Source of the DNA: Rhizobium sp.
GTDB lineage: Bacteria; Pseudomonadota; Alphaproteobacteria; Rhizobiales; Rhizobiaceae
Length of the DNA: 52,226 nucleotides
Reading direction: 5' to 3'
NCBI GenBank assembly: GCA_027533385.1
Contig: JAPZUE010000089.1
Location: 1 to 52,226 of the forward strand
Shown: positions 1 to 7,716 of the stretch, piece after piece
How positions within the stretch are numbered: position 1 is the stretch's first letter
Layout of the letters: each line of letters starts with the position of its first letter
The notes under the pieces: generated by a model
What the model was told of the DNA's origin: nothing
The model's database searches: none
Seen by the model: the letters and a program-made list of their open reading frames with translations, nothing else
Made by a program: the position numbers and the translations under genes

Positions 1-215
1 AGGTGTATGGCGACCTGTCGCGCAAGCTTCGCGTCCAGCATCGTCCGCGGCGGGTTTTTGACATGGTCAAGCGACAGCCAGCGGAACTCGGATAGGACGG
101 CGCGATAGGCGCGCAGCATCTGCCGCATCGCGTCAGCGCCGTAGTATGCCGCACTCACCTTGCCGGAATAGCGGCGGTGCTTCCGTTCGCGGCGCTGAGT
201 TTGGGAAGCGATCAC
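1..215 (-). CDS. Partial hypothetical protein (3' end outside window)
   Basis: An open frame of about 71 codons runs off the left edge with no stop. It starts at a GTG that overlaps the TGA of the upstream RHH gene (GTGA), which suggests translational coupling. The visible N-terminus is very basic (QRRERKHRR), followed by an alpha-helical stretch rich in Arg, Ala and Leu. I do not recognise the family. The tight overlap with a ribbon-helix-helix gene would fit an operon of plasmid or integrative-element type, but this is inference. The C-terminus is not visible. Confidence 0.5.
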   Translation of the reverse strand, partial: MIASQTQRRERKHRRYSGKVSAAYYGADAMRQMLRAYRAVLSEFRWLSLDHVKNPPRTMLDAKLARQVAIH

Positions 216-361
216 TTCTTTTCGCCCTTGGACTTCAAATGCTCTTCGAGCGCTCTCTGAACGTAGGATGCTACAGAGCGCGCATCTTCTTGAGCAGCTT
301 TCTCAAGAGCGTTTTTCAGCTCGACCGGAATTCGGATCGATAGGGCAGCGCTTTTTGTCAT
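212..361 (-). CDS. Ribbon-helix-helix (CopG/Arc-like) small DNA-binding protein
   Basis: A 49-residue protein beginning MTKSAALSIRIPVELKNAL. The pattern is a short beta strand (ALSIRIP) followed by two helices (VELKNALEKAAQ and ARSVASYVQRALEEHL), as in RHH antitoxins and repressors. The open frame extends further upstream, but the ATG at 361 gives the normal RHH N-terminus, so I chose it. The gene ends in a 4-bp overlap with the following partial ORF. Its upstream region carries repeated TGTGTGCA/TGCACACA half-sites that could be its operator. It may be an antitoxin whose partner is the truncated ORF, or a plasmid-type repressor. Confidence 0.7.
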   Translation of the reverse strand: MTKSAALSIRIPVELKNALEKAAQEDARSVASYVQRALEEHLKSKGEKK

Positions 362-428
362 GTGTGCACTTGTGTGTAGTTGCAATACATATCGGCTTGT
401 GTTTATTATGCACACAGTTGCACACAAC
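361..428. promoter_or_regulatory. Half-site repeats in a divergent promoter region
   Basis: TGTGTGCAC at 361-369 is followed by TTGTGTGTAG. On the other side lie inverted copies TGCACACA (409-416) and TTGCACACAAC (418-428). The repeats lie between the RHH gene and the divergent gene starting at 498, a usual arrangement for an RHH operator. Binding is inferred. Confidence 0.4.
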
Positions 429-497
429 GCAACAGCCCCACGGCGGTGTTGGTCCACCGCCGCAGGGCCTAACCCAACGGCAAAAGGAGTTCCCCTC

Positions 498-1226
498 ATG
501 CCACAGGCTGCCCTCGCAGATAGCATAACTGTGCTCTCTGATCACCTCGCCTTTTCCCGCGCCCTGGATGAACTGGACGATGTCCACATGATGCTGACTT
601 GCCTCGGTGAATCGGCATGCCATGCACTCACCTCCGAAGGCCTGCCGGAGAACTATGACACCGGTCTCGCTGAACTCTTCCGCATGTCCCTCGATCGGCT
701 CCACAAGGCCCGTCAGACGATCACAGATCACAAGCCGAAGCCAGAGCCAGTTGAACAGCCACGGCAGCCTGTCTTCGAAAAGAAGCATCTGCCGGATGAC
801 CCATGGGTGAGGTTCAAGCTGTTCTGGCGGGTCATCGAGGTCATCAAGTCCGTTCGCCAGGAGAATGGTGAGCCTATCTATGACCGCGACGAAGACTGGC
901 CCGAGCCGCTCCGCACCACAGTGATGAACCTCGCAGAAAGCTATGTCGCGAAGGTCGCGGAGAAGGTCGAGGACTGGAATGATGCCCTTGAGGTCGGCAG
1001 CTACCTGCCGTGGATCGAGACGGTCATTCGCCGCGAGCTGACCAACCTCAAGCCTACGGCAGCGCCGACGAAGCTCCGGGATCAGTTCATCCTGAACGCG
1101 GTGCAAGACGGCTTCTCAACCGCCGACATTGCTCAGGCCCTCGGCATGTCGCGTCTTGCGGTCGATCGAGCGATCTACAAGATCAAGCGTGAGCCTTCGG
1201 CGGACGCCGAGGCGCAGGCAAGCTAA
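498..1226 (+). CDS. Hypothetical protein with C-terminal HTH
   Basis: A 242-residue protein. The start at 498 is preceded by AAAGGAG at 482-488; the longer upstream open frame is probably not translated. The N-terminal half is helical and acidic, with a Pro/Lys/Gln linker near residues 75-92. The last 45 residues contain an HTH-like segment (FSTADIAQALGMSRLAVDR) resembling sigma-70 region 4 or Xre-type helices. No enzyme motif is visible. It is transcribed away from the RHH gene and followed directly by a rho-independent terminator, so it is probably monocistronic. I do not recognise the family; it looks like an accessory-element regulator. Confidence 0.6.
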   Translation: MPQAALADSITVLSDHLAFSRALDELDDVHMMLTCLGESACHALTSEGLPENYDTGLAELFRMSLDRLHKARQTITDHKPKPEPVEQPRQPVFEKKHLPDDPWVRFKLFWRVIEVIKSVRQENGEPIYDRDEDWPEPLRTTVMNLAESYVAKVAEKVEDWNDALEVGSYLPWIETVIRRELTNLKPTAAPTKLRDQFILNAVQDGFSTADIAQALGMSRLAVDRAIYKIKREPSADAEAQAS

Positions 1227-1249
1227 GCCGTCGATCTCCACTCTCTAGA

Positions 1250-1279
1250 GGCGCTCCGGGCAACCGCAGCGCCTTTTTT
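1250..1279 (+). terminator. Rho-independent terminator
   Basis: GGCGCT (1250-1255), a 12-nt loop, AGCGCC (1268-1273), then six T. It lies 24 bp after the stop codon at 1226. Confidence 0.75.
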
Positions 1280-1372
1280 ACGTCGATTTGAGACTGCGCT
1301 TTCGTCATTCACCTGGAGCGCATGTCGAACCATCATTGAGCCATCTTCAACACCCTTTCGAAGGCTCATGTA

Positions 1373-1591
1373 ATGCGTTCTCTTGCACTCGAATCCCGCA
1401 TCAAGTACCCTGCATGCAACGTCATTCCCTACTGGCTTCTCTGCTACTGGAAGTTGGTAAGGACCGAAACCGACGGTGACTTCGCAAGGGCGTGGGATTT
1501 GCTGCCGGAGCGCCTTCCGAGAGGGGTGAAATGCCCCACGGTAGAGCTTCTAGCTGTTGCCCTTGTTGATCACGGTTTGGTGGATCGGTGA
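1373..1591 (+). CDS. Small hypothetical protein
   Basis: A 72-codon open frame with an ATG preceded by a GAAGG-like sequence. The product has an aromatic and Cys-containing segment (PACNVIPYWLLCYWKL) and a helical C-terminus ending DHGLVDR. Codon use is mixed and no family is recognised. It is the only plausible gene in the 0.8-kb interval between the terminator at 1279 and the HxlR gene, so it is reported at low confidence. Confidence 0.3.
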   Translation: MRSLALESRIKYPACNVIPYWLLCYWKLVRTETDGDFARAWDLLPERLPRGVKCPTVELLAVALVDHGLVDR

Positions 1592-2104
1592 CGGCCCGTG
1601 TTGCATGTTGAAATCGCTATGTTTCCATTAATTCAGGCCACCGGAAACTTAGTTAAGTGTCTGTACTATTTGAGTTTTCTGGATTCGGATTTTGGCGGTT
1701 TTTCAAACCTGCAATGAAGGCGCAAACTTAAAATTACTTTTTCCGCCTCGAAAGGCCTTTCAAACGCCCTTCCTGGCGAATTTCTCACAGTCGAGCGGGT
1801 ATAGCGTTTTCAATGACTTGAAGAGTTTTTGAAGCCGCCACCGTCCGTTTTGAAAGTCTTTTTGAAGGGCGGCGCGATTTGCGCTTAGTTTCCGGCGAGG
1901 CACTCGAATTAATTGATTTTCGTGTCAAAAAGTTTCCGGCCTGTCGCCTCATTCAATCCTATCTAACATTCTGATTTTTCTTTCTTTCCCGCGTTTAGCC
2001 GTTCGATCCCGGTTAAAGCGCCGAAAGTGCAGAACTATGTGTCAAACAACACCGATATCGCCGCCTGGGCACCGGGATCGCTTTGAACCTTTGTCTGGTG
2101 CCGG
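1592..2104. other. Non-coding interval with TTTCAAA/TTTTGAAG repeats
   Basis: No convincing gene is seen. The stretch is less GC-rich than its flanks. It holds TTTCAAAC (around 1701 and 1758) and inverted-sense copies TTTTTGAAG (around 1826), TTTTGAAAG (1848) and TTTTTGAAGG (1859). No function can be assigned. Confidence 0.35.
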
Positions 2105-2503
2105 TCAGTAGCGCCGCGCGAATTCACCGCGCGATTGCGTGATGGCGTCGTGATGGGCATCAGCCCAGTCCAGCACAGCTTTCAGCGGCTGCAAAAAGGA
2201 AACGCCCATTTCGGTGAGGGCATATTCAACCTGCGGCGGGGTGGATTGATGGACAGTGCGGCTGATGAAGCCGTCTTCCTCCAGGTGCCGCAGCGTGCGG
2301 GACAATACCTGCTTGGAAATATCGCCGATCTTTCGATGCATCGCATTGAAGCGCAGTGATGACTCGGCAAGATGACCCAGCACCAGCAAACTCCATCGAT
2401 CGCCGATGCGGTCGATCACATCACGCACCACGCAAGGCTGATTAAGATCCGTGCCTGCCGGCGGGAGAAGTCTGACTGAGGCTGCCGCCATTGCTTCCGA
2501 CAT
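2105..2503 (-). CDS. HxlR-family transcriptional regulator
   Basis: A winged-helix regulator of the HxlR (DUF24) family. Diagnostic features are CVVRDVIDRIGDRWSLLVL near the N-terminus, the recognition region RFNAMHRKIGDISKQVLSRTL and the wing LEEDGFISRTVHQSTPPQVEYALTE (these two overlap the usual family pattern closely). It is 132 residues from the ATG at 2503, which has an AAAGAAAG sequence upstream; ATGs at 2524 and 2548 are alternatives. It is divergent from an NAD(P)-binding oxidoreductase gene, and HxlR proteins commonly repress such a neighbour and respond to electrophiles or quinones. The effector here is unknown. Confidence 0.85.
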   Translation of the reverse strand: MSEAMAAASVRLLPPAGTDLNQPCVVRDVIDRIGDRWSLLVLGHLAESSLRFNAMHRKIGDISKQVLSRTLRHLEEDGFISRTVHQSTPPQVEYALTEMGVSFLQPLKAVLDWADAHHDAITQSRGEFARRY

Positions 2504-2632
2504 CGTGCTTTCTTTGCAGGTCATTTTTTTATGACTTGGGCCTGTCAACCTAACTCCTTGTCACCGTGAGATCAAGTGTACAGACTAGGTCACAAATCCA
2601 GACCGGAAAACATCTGGCTCAGGACCGAAGTC

Positions 2633-2651
2633 GGAGCGACAAAATCGCTCC
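2633..2651. promoter_or_regulatory. Inverted repeat upstream of the oxidoreductase gene
   Basis: GGAGCGA, 5 nt, TCGCTCC: a perfect 7-bp stem ending 24 bp before the GTG start at 2676, between the divergent HxlR and oxidoreductase genes. It could be an operator or a 5'UTR hairpin. This is inference from position. Confidence 0.3.
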
Positions 2652-2675
2652 ATAACCATAGTAAATGGATATGTC

Positions 2676-3332
2676 GTGGTAGCGCAAAAGAAGATCATCG
2701 TCATCGGCGGCACCGGCTATGCAGGGTCGGCCATCGTCAAAGAGGCCGCCCGGCGCGGCCATGCGGTGACATCGGTCAGCCGCTCCATTCCCGACGCGCG
2801 GGTTGACGGCGTCAGCTACGTCACCGGCGATGCGATGAACGCGACCGTCCCCGTGGGCGAGGCCGATGTCGTGATCGGCGCCCTGTCACCGCGCGGCGAC
2901 AATGTCGGGCAATTGGCCTCGGCCTATGAACGCTTGGCCGCGCAGGCCCAGAAGGCGGGTGCACGCTTGGTGTTGGTCGGTGGCTTTTCTTGCCTGCGCC
3001 CAGCCGAAGGCGCCCCCCGCATGATCGAAAGCGTCGCCTTCCCTCCTGAATTACCGCAATCGGTCGTCGCGGAAGCCAAGGAGAACATGGCCGTTCTCAA
3101 CAATCTTCTGGCCGACACTTCGGGCCTGGACTGGCTGTTCGTATCGCCCGGCTTGGACTTCTCGGCCTGGATGCCCGGCGAGGATCTGGGACGTTATCGA
3201 GTTGGCGGAGAAGTGGCGCTCTTTGATGAGCAAGGCAAGTCTGCCATCAGCGGCATCGACTATGCGCGCGCTGTGCTGGACGAGATCGACACGCCGACTG
3301 TTCAGCGCGCCCAGATCGGCGTCGCTTATTGA
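2676..3332 (+). CDS. NAD(P)-binding oxidoreductase (NmrA/atypical SDR)
   Basis: A 218-residue Rossmann-fold protein. The N-terminus IIVIGGTGYAGSAIVKEA carries the GxxGxxG dinucleotide motif at about residues 11-17, followed by a basic residue after strand 2 (SVSRS) that suits NADP. The length and the absence of a clear YxxxK catalytic pair point to an atypical SDR/NmrA-like NAD(P)H-binding protein. The GTG start at 2676 is required, because nearby ATGs at 2665 and 2671 run into a stop. Being divergent from an HxlR regulator suggests inducible expression, for example during electrophile or quinone stress. The substrate is unknown. Confidence 0.8.
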   Translation: MVAQKKIIVIGGTGYAGSAIVKEAARRGHAVTSVSRSIPDARVDGVSYVTGDAMNATVPVGEADVVIGALSPRGDNVGQLASAYERLAAQAQKAGARLVLVGGFSCLRPAEGAPRMIESVAFPPELPQSVVAEAKENMAVLNNLLADTSGLDWLFVSPGLDFSAWMPGEDLGRYRVGGEVALFDEQGKSAISGIDYARAVLDEIDTPTVQRAQIGVAY

Positions 3333-3543
3333 CGCGCCAGATCAACCCATGACGGTGAAGGCCGGATCACCATAGTGACAGAGGCCCGGCCCAATCCGCC
3401 GACAAAAATGACTTTCTGGCGTGTCCCCCAAAAGCGGGCCCTAGAGGGGTATGGCGCAGACATAGTTCTCATCTTGGCCGCTCGCGGCCCGCGACAGCAA
3501 AACTCCTGTTTTCGCGATGACGAAGTTTGTCCGAACTGCAGCT

Positions 3544-3646
3544 AGAGCAGGTCCAGCAAAAGTGCGTCAGCGGTTTTGCGTCCGGACTGCGTAAAAACAA
3601 ATAGATAGAGCATTTCAGGTGATCCCGTTTTCACCGGAAATGCTCT
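3544..3646. repeat. RIME-like rhizobial intergenic palindromic element
   Basis: Two adjacent imperfect palindromes. The first pairs GCAGGTCC..GCAAAA with TTTTGCGTCCGGACTGC. The second pairs AGAGCATTTC (3607-3616) with GAAATGCTCT (3637-3646). The arrangement and sequence resemble the Rhizobium-specific intergenic mosaic elements known from Rhizobiaceae. Family assignment is from memory. It is the only feature seen in the 3333-3785 interval. Confidence 0.55.
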
Positions 3647-3785
3647 GGATGGGCCTCGCCGGCTTGTCAGGCTGTCTAAATCAGCCCCGAAATCTCTATT
3701 CTCCGGTCGAACGCCTGACGGCATGATCGACGGCTTTCGAGGACCCAGCCGCGTGGCCCTCGGTATCGGGGGCTGGCGCGGCAGC

Positions 3786-4385
3786 TCAGACCGGTTCAAT
3801 GTAGAATGTCGGGGCCGGATAGAGAGCCGGGCTCTGATTGCGCAGCACGCGCGCGGTGCGATGCGGCCGTTTGCCGGGGCCCGTGTCGAGATAGTGCTGG
3901 GTGACCAGCGGACGAAAGCCGTCGGCCTTGATCCAGTAATGAATATGCGGCGGTCGCGGCCAGTATTCCGCCGGGAAGACCGACAGAACGTCGAAGCGGC
4001 CCTGTTCGTCCGCGATCACGGTGCCGCGCAGGTCGATCTGGTCATCGCGAAAATCGCTGTAGTCGCCCTTTGCCTGCGGGTGATAGCGACCCCGGCCGTC
4101 CGTCTGCCACAGTTCGAGCCTGGCGCCGGCCACCGGCATATCCGGGGCCGCGGCGTTCATCACCCGCCCCGCGATCCGCATCACCTCGCCCGGCTTGCCA
4201 AAACGGTTCAGGTTGCGGACCACCGGGGTGTTGCTGATGAAATAAGGCCCCTCCATGTCGTCAGCGGTCGGGATCATCGCTTCCTGTGCCTCGGCCCAGG
4301 AGACCGAGAGGCCAAGACTGGCCGGCACCATGGCGGCAAATTTCAGGAATCTGCGGCGGGCGGAGGTCTTGCTCTGGTCGGTCAC
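3786..4385 (-). CDS. Exported intradiol ring-cleavage dioxygenase-like protein
   Basis: A 199-residue protein with a twin-arginine signal (RRRFLKFAA, residues 10-18) and a hydrophobic segment ending near AEAQEA. The mature part has intradiol dioxygenase hallmarks: EGPYF near residue 45 (first Tyr region), a beta-sandwich with GARLELWQTDGRGRYHP, and the HIH pair in RPPHIHYWI, which with Tyr residues normally binds non-haem Fe(III). It is shorter than catechol or protocatechuate dioxygenases, like other exported single-domain relatives. It lies 89 bp downstream of the SnoaL-like gene on the same strand. The substrate is unknown and could be an aromatic diol or a quinol. Confidence 0.75.
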   Translation of the reverse strand: MTDQSKTSARRRFLKFAAMVPASLGLSVSWAEAQEAMIPTADDMEGPYFISNTPVVRNLNRFGKPGEVMRIAGRVMNAAAPDMPVAGARLELWQTDGRGRYHPQAKGDYSDFRDDQIDLRGTVIADEQGRFDVLSVFPAEYWPRPPHIHYWIKADGFRPLVTQHYLDTGPGKRPHRTARVLRNQSPALYPAPTFYIEPV

Positions 4386-4474
4386 GGTCTGTCTCCTGTG
4401 ATTGACGGGGCCGGCAACTGCCGGCAGGAAACGGCAGAGGGCCGAGCATCGCAGCCGCAGCCCCTGCCCCGGGC

Positions 4475-4918
4475 TTATTTCATCGGTTCGAACATAGGCA
4501 GGCCGGAGGCGGTTTCCAGCACCTCGTCCTGGCCGACATCCCAGTGTTCGGCTATTTTGCCGTTTTCGACGCGGTAGATGTCCACCACGATCAGCGGCGT
4601 CGGTCCCCAGCCGGTATAGCGGCCATGGATGGCGACGAGATCGCCTTCGGCGATCACCATGCCGATTTCATAGGTCATGTTGGCCGGCATGTCCTTAAGC
4701 GCCTCCTTCAACACCGCGCTGGTCGAAGCGAGACCCGGGTTGCGCTGCATGTAGCTGTCGGCCCAGTAGCGGTCGATCGCCGTCAGATCCTTGTTCGAAA
4801 ACAGCTCCGTGACCGCCTTCACGACAAAATCCTTGTTGGATTCCTGCGCCATTGCGATTCCGGCAAGGGATGAAAGGGTGAGGGTGAGCGCAAGCGCGCC
4901 GGTTCTGAGAAGGGGCAT
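4475..4918 (-). CDS. Exported SnoaL/NTF2-like protein
   Basis: A 147-residue protein. The ATG at 4918 has AGGAAA about 8 nt upstream, so the longer open frame is not used. A signal peptide (residues 1-24) ends AMA. The mature domain is a cone-shaped NTF2/SnoaL fold, recognisable from the NKDFVVKAVTELFSNKD start, DRYWADSYMQRNPG and the late VVDIYRVENGKIAEHWDV segment. Such proteins are isomerases, hydrolases or ligand-binding proteins. It is probably co-transcribed with the exported dioxygenase-like gene and controlled by the divergent HxlR gene. The reaction is unknown. Confidence 0.75.
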   Translation of the reverse strand: MPLLRTGALALTLTLSSLAGIAMAQESNKDFVVKAVTELFSNKDLTAIDRYWADSYMQRNPGLASTSAVLKEALKDMPANMTYEIGMVIAEGDLVAIHGRYTGWGPTPLIVVDIYRVENGKIAEHWDVGQDEVLETASGLPMFEPMK

Positions 4919-5005
4919 GAAGGTTTCCTGTTTTGATGGTTTCGAGGACAAGAGCGTGGCGGCATCGGATCGATGGAAAGGTCCTAGTAGCTCTCATTCG
5001 AACTG

Positions 5006-5077
5006 TTGGTTTCCAATCGATACCAAAACTCTATTTGGAATGTTTCAGTTGATAAAGGAGGCACTTTTTGGTAACCA
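5006..5077. promoter_or_regulatory. Putative HxlR operator sites
   Basis: TTGGT (5006-5010), 11 nt, ACCAA (5022-5026), and a TGGTAACCA palindrome at 5069-5077. Both lie in the 193-bp gap between the divergent SnoaL-like and HxlR genes. A role as HxlR sites is inferred from symmetry and position. Confidence 0.4.
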
Positions 5078-5111
5078 TATCCTTACGTGATCAGAAACTC
5101 GTGAGGACGCC

Positions 5112-5495
5112 GTGATCCCGAAGGAATTGCCCCCGACACCTGGAATCTCGCTCGACCCGGCAACCTGTCCGGTGCGCCACGTGCTGGACGGGATCAGTGA
5201 CAAATGGTCGATCCTGGTGATGGCGGCGCTGCATCTGTCGTCGCGCCGCTTCTCAGAATTGCGCCGCGACATCCCCGACGTATCGCAAAAGGTGCTGACC
5301 CAGACCCTTCGCAAGCTGGAACGGGATGGCCTGATCGAACGCATTGTCACACCCACCGCCCCGCCGCGCGTGGATTATTGCCTGCGCCCCCTGGGCCAGA
5401 GCCTCTTCGTCCGGTTTTCCCATCTTGCCACCTGGGCAATCGAGCACCGGGCCGAGGTGGATGCGGCCCGTGTGGCCTATGATGCACGCACCTAG
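5112..5495 (+). CDS. HxlR-family transcriptional regulator
   Basis: A 127-residue winged-helix regulator starting at GTG 5112, with GAGGA 7 nt upstream. It has the HxlR core: CPVRHVLDGISDKWSILVM, RFSELRRDIPDVSQKVLTQTL and LERDGLIERIVTP. The cysteine at residue 19 corresponds to the conserved N-terminal Cys of this family, which can act as a redox or electrophile sensor. It is divergent from the two exported-protein genes at 3786-4918 and probably controls them. It is a paralogue of the regulator at 2105-2503, with only moderate similarity. Confidence 0.88.
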   Translation: MIPKELPPTPGISLDPATCPVRHVLDGISDKWSILVMAALHLSSRRFSELRRDIPDVSQKVLTQTLRKLERDGLIERIVTPTAPPRVDYCLRPLGQSLFVRFSHLATWAIEHRAEVDAARVAYDART

Positions 5496-5620
5496 CCGTC
5501 AGCTGCGCCCGGCCTGAAAAAGTCGAATACCGGAGCCGTTCCGATGGGTTTGGCCAGCCCTGCTGTCACCTTACCAATCTTTCACTGTCATTTCCGCGCC
5601 GAACGTCTATCTCCGTATCC

Positions 5621-6991
5621 ATGGAGCACAGACCCCGCTTGACCGCGATCAAGGGCAATCGCCCTTCTGTGATGCACGATCAGGGCCAGATGCAAGACAA
5701 TGAAAGACAAGACGTGAGCGACAACGCAAACCCCTCGACCTCTCCCGAGACAGAAGAGCTGAAGGCTCTCCTCGCCTCTGCCGCGCGACCGAAGCGTCGC
5801 TGGGGTCTACGGATCCTTGTCCTGCTCATTCTCGCCGGTCTCGGCTATGGCGCCTATCTCTGGTCCACGACCGGCACGACGGTGAGCTATACGACCTCCG
5901 AACTGAAGCCGGGCAATCTGACGGTTCTGGTGACAGCGACCGGCTCGGTCGAGCCGACCGTCCAGGTCGATGTGTCCTCCGAACAATCCGGCACGGTCCG
6001 CGAAGTTCTGGTCGATTACAACAGCGAGGTGAAGCAGGGTGATGTGCTCGCCCGGCTCGACACGGACAAGCTGAATGCCGACCTGAAGGCCAAGCAAGCC
6101 GCCCTCGCCTCCGCCCGTGCCACGGTGTCCAAGGCGCAAGCCGACGAGCAGTCTGCCAAGGCCAAGCTCGACCGCCTGACAACGCTGGTCTCGAGCCGTG
6201 TCTCCACCCAGCAGGATCTCGACACCGCCGAATACACCTTCCAGGCCGCATCTGCCGCACGCCAGAGCGCCGAAGCCGATGTCATCTCGGCAGAGGCTGC
6301 CCTCGAACAGGCGAAACTGTCGCTCACCAAGGCAACCATTGTTTCGCCGATCAGCGGCATCGTTCTGTCGCGCAATGTCGATCCGGGTGCGACCGTCGCC
6401 GCCTCGCTTGAGGCCCCGACCCTCTTCACCATCGCCGGCGACCTGCGCCAGATGGAGCTGCAGGTCTCGATCGATGAGGCCGATGTCGGCCAGGTCGCGG
6501 TCGGTCAGGCTGCGACCTTCACCGTCGACGCCTTTCCCGACAAGCGCTTTCCGGCGAAAATCACATCGATCCGCTACGCCGCCGAAACCGTCAACGATGT
6601 CGTCACCTACAAGGGCATTCTGTCGGTGGCCAATGATGATCTCCTCCTGCGACAGGGCATGACGGCAACAGCCGATATCGTCGTCCAGTCGGTGAACAAT
6701 GCCCTCCTCATCCCCAATGCCGGCCTGCGCTACTCCCCGCCGGCCGCCACGACCAAAACGACGGGTGGCGGCAGCGGTGTCTTCAGCCTGTTTCGCCCGC
6801 CCCGCCAAGCGCCGGCCAGTGCGCCCGAACCGGAAGGCCGCGAACGCACGATCTGGCTGCTGCGCAATGGCCAGCCGGTGGCCGTCAACATCGAGATCGG
6901 CGCCTCGGACGGCCAGAACACCGTCATCGTCAAGGGCGACGTGAAGGAGGGCGACAGGGTGATTACCGACCAGACCGTCCGCAAGGGTTGA
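5621..6991 (+). CDS. MacA-like periplasmic adaptor (HlyD/RND family)
   Basis: A membrane-fusion protein linking an inner-membrane ABC permease to an outer-membrane channel. It has one transmembrane segment (about residues 66-84, LRILVLLILAGLGYGAYLW), a split lipoyl/barrel-sandwich domain (VDVSSEQSGTVREVLVDYNSEV, later SPISGIVLSRNVDPG), a long alpha-helical hairpin (about residues 150-240) and a C-terminal beta-barrel. The start is uncertain: 5621 is the longest form, with alternatives at 5672, 5690 and GTG 5714, the last giving a short cytoplasmic tail. A Ser/Pro/Glu-rich insert (about residues 385-405) interrupts the membrane-proximal domain. The ATPase gene follows with overlap or a few bases. 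Confidence 0.88.
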   Translation: MEHRPRLTAIKGNRPSVMHDQGQMQDNERQDVSDNANPSTSPETEELKALLASAARPKRRWGLRILVLLILAGLGYGAYLWSTTGTTVSYTTSELKPGNLTVLVTATGSVEPTVQVDVSSEQSGTVREVLVDYNSEVKQGDVLARLDTDKLNADLKAKQAALASARATVSKAQADEQSAKAKLDRLTTLVSSRVSTQQDLDTAEYTFQAASAARQSAEADVISAEAALEQAKLSLTKATIVSPISGIVLSRNVDPGATVAASLEAPTLFTIAGDLRQMELQVSIDEADVGQVAVGQAATFTVDAFPDKRFPAKITSIRYAAETVNDVVTYKGILSVANDDLLLRQGMTATADIVVQSVNNALLIPNAGLRYSPPAATTKTTGGGSGVFSLFRPPRQAPASAPEPEGRERTIWLLRNGQPVAVNIEIGASDGQNTVIVKGDVKEGDRVITDQTVRKG

Positions 6992-6999
6992 GACGCGAG

Positions 7000-7716
7000 A
7001 TGGCCGCTGCCCCGCTCATCGAGTTTCGCCAGATCTCCCGCCTCTATGGCCGTGGCGAAGCGACGATCCGCGCGCTCGATCAGGTCGACCTGACCATCGA
7101 CCGGCATGAATTCGTCGCGATCATGGGCCCCTCCGGCTCCGGCAAGTCGACGGCCATGAACATCCTCGGCTGCCTCGATGTGCCGACCTCGGGCCAGTAT
7201 CTTTTCCAGGGCATCGACACGTCGGGCTTTGACCGGGCACAATACACGCTGCTGCGCCGTCATATGTTGGGCTTCGTCTTTCAGGGCTTCAATCTTCTCG
7301 CCCGCACCTCCGCAGTGGAAAATGTCGAACTGCCGCTGGTCTATCGCGGCATGGACGCCCGCGAACGGCGCGCAAGGGCGCTGAAGGCCCTCGCGCAGGT
7401 TGGTTTGTCCGGCCGCGAAAACCATACCACCCAGGAACTGTCAGGCGGCCAGCAACAGCGTGTCGCGATTGCCCGTGCCATCGTCACCAGCCCCGCCGTG
7501 CTTTTGGCCGACGAGCCGACCGGCAATCTCGACACAAGGACGAGCCGCGAAATCATGGAGCTGATCACCGGGCTTAACCGGGATCATGGCATCACCGTCA
7601 TCATGGTCACTCACGAAGACGATATCGCAGCCTATGCCAGGCGCACCCTGCGCTTCGTCGATGGCCACATCCAGTCCGACAGCCATGCGGAAGCGGAGGT
7701 CGCCGATGTTTCTTGA
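7000..7716 (+). CDS. MacB-type ABC transporter ATP-binding protein
   Basis: A 238-residue ATPase from the ATG at 7000; a TTG at 6988 overlapping the adaptor stop is an alternative. It has Walker A GPSGSGKST (43-51), the signature LSGGQQQR (147-154), Walker B VLLADEPTGNLD (167-178) and the switch His in VTHEDD. It matches the MacB/LolD family of stand-alone ATPases that power mechanotransmission in the periplasm. In this operon the ATPase and permease are separate genes, unlike E. coli MacB, where they are fused. The export substrate is unknown. Confidence 0.9.
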   Translation: MAAAPLIEFRQISRLYGRGEATIRALDQVDLTIDRHEFVAIMGPSGSGKSTAMNILGCLDVPTSGQYLFQGIDTSGFDRAQYTLLRRHMLGFVFQGFNLLARTSAVENVELPLVYRGMDARERRARALKALAQVGLSGRENHTTQELSGGQQQRVAIARAIVTSPAVLLADEPTGNLDTRTSREIMELITGLNRDHGITVIMVTHEDDIAAYARRTLRFVDGHIQSDSHAEAEVADVS

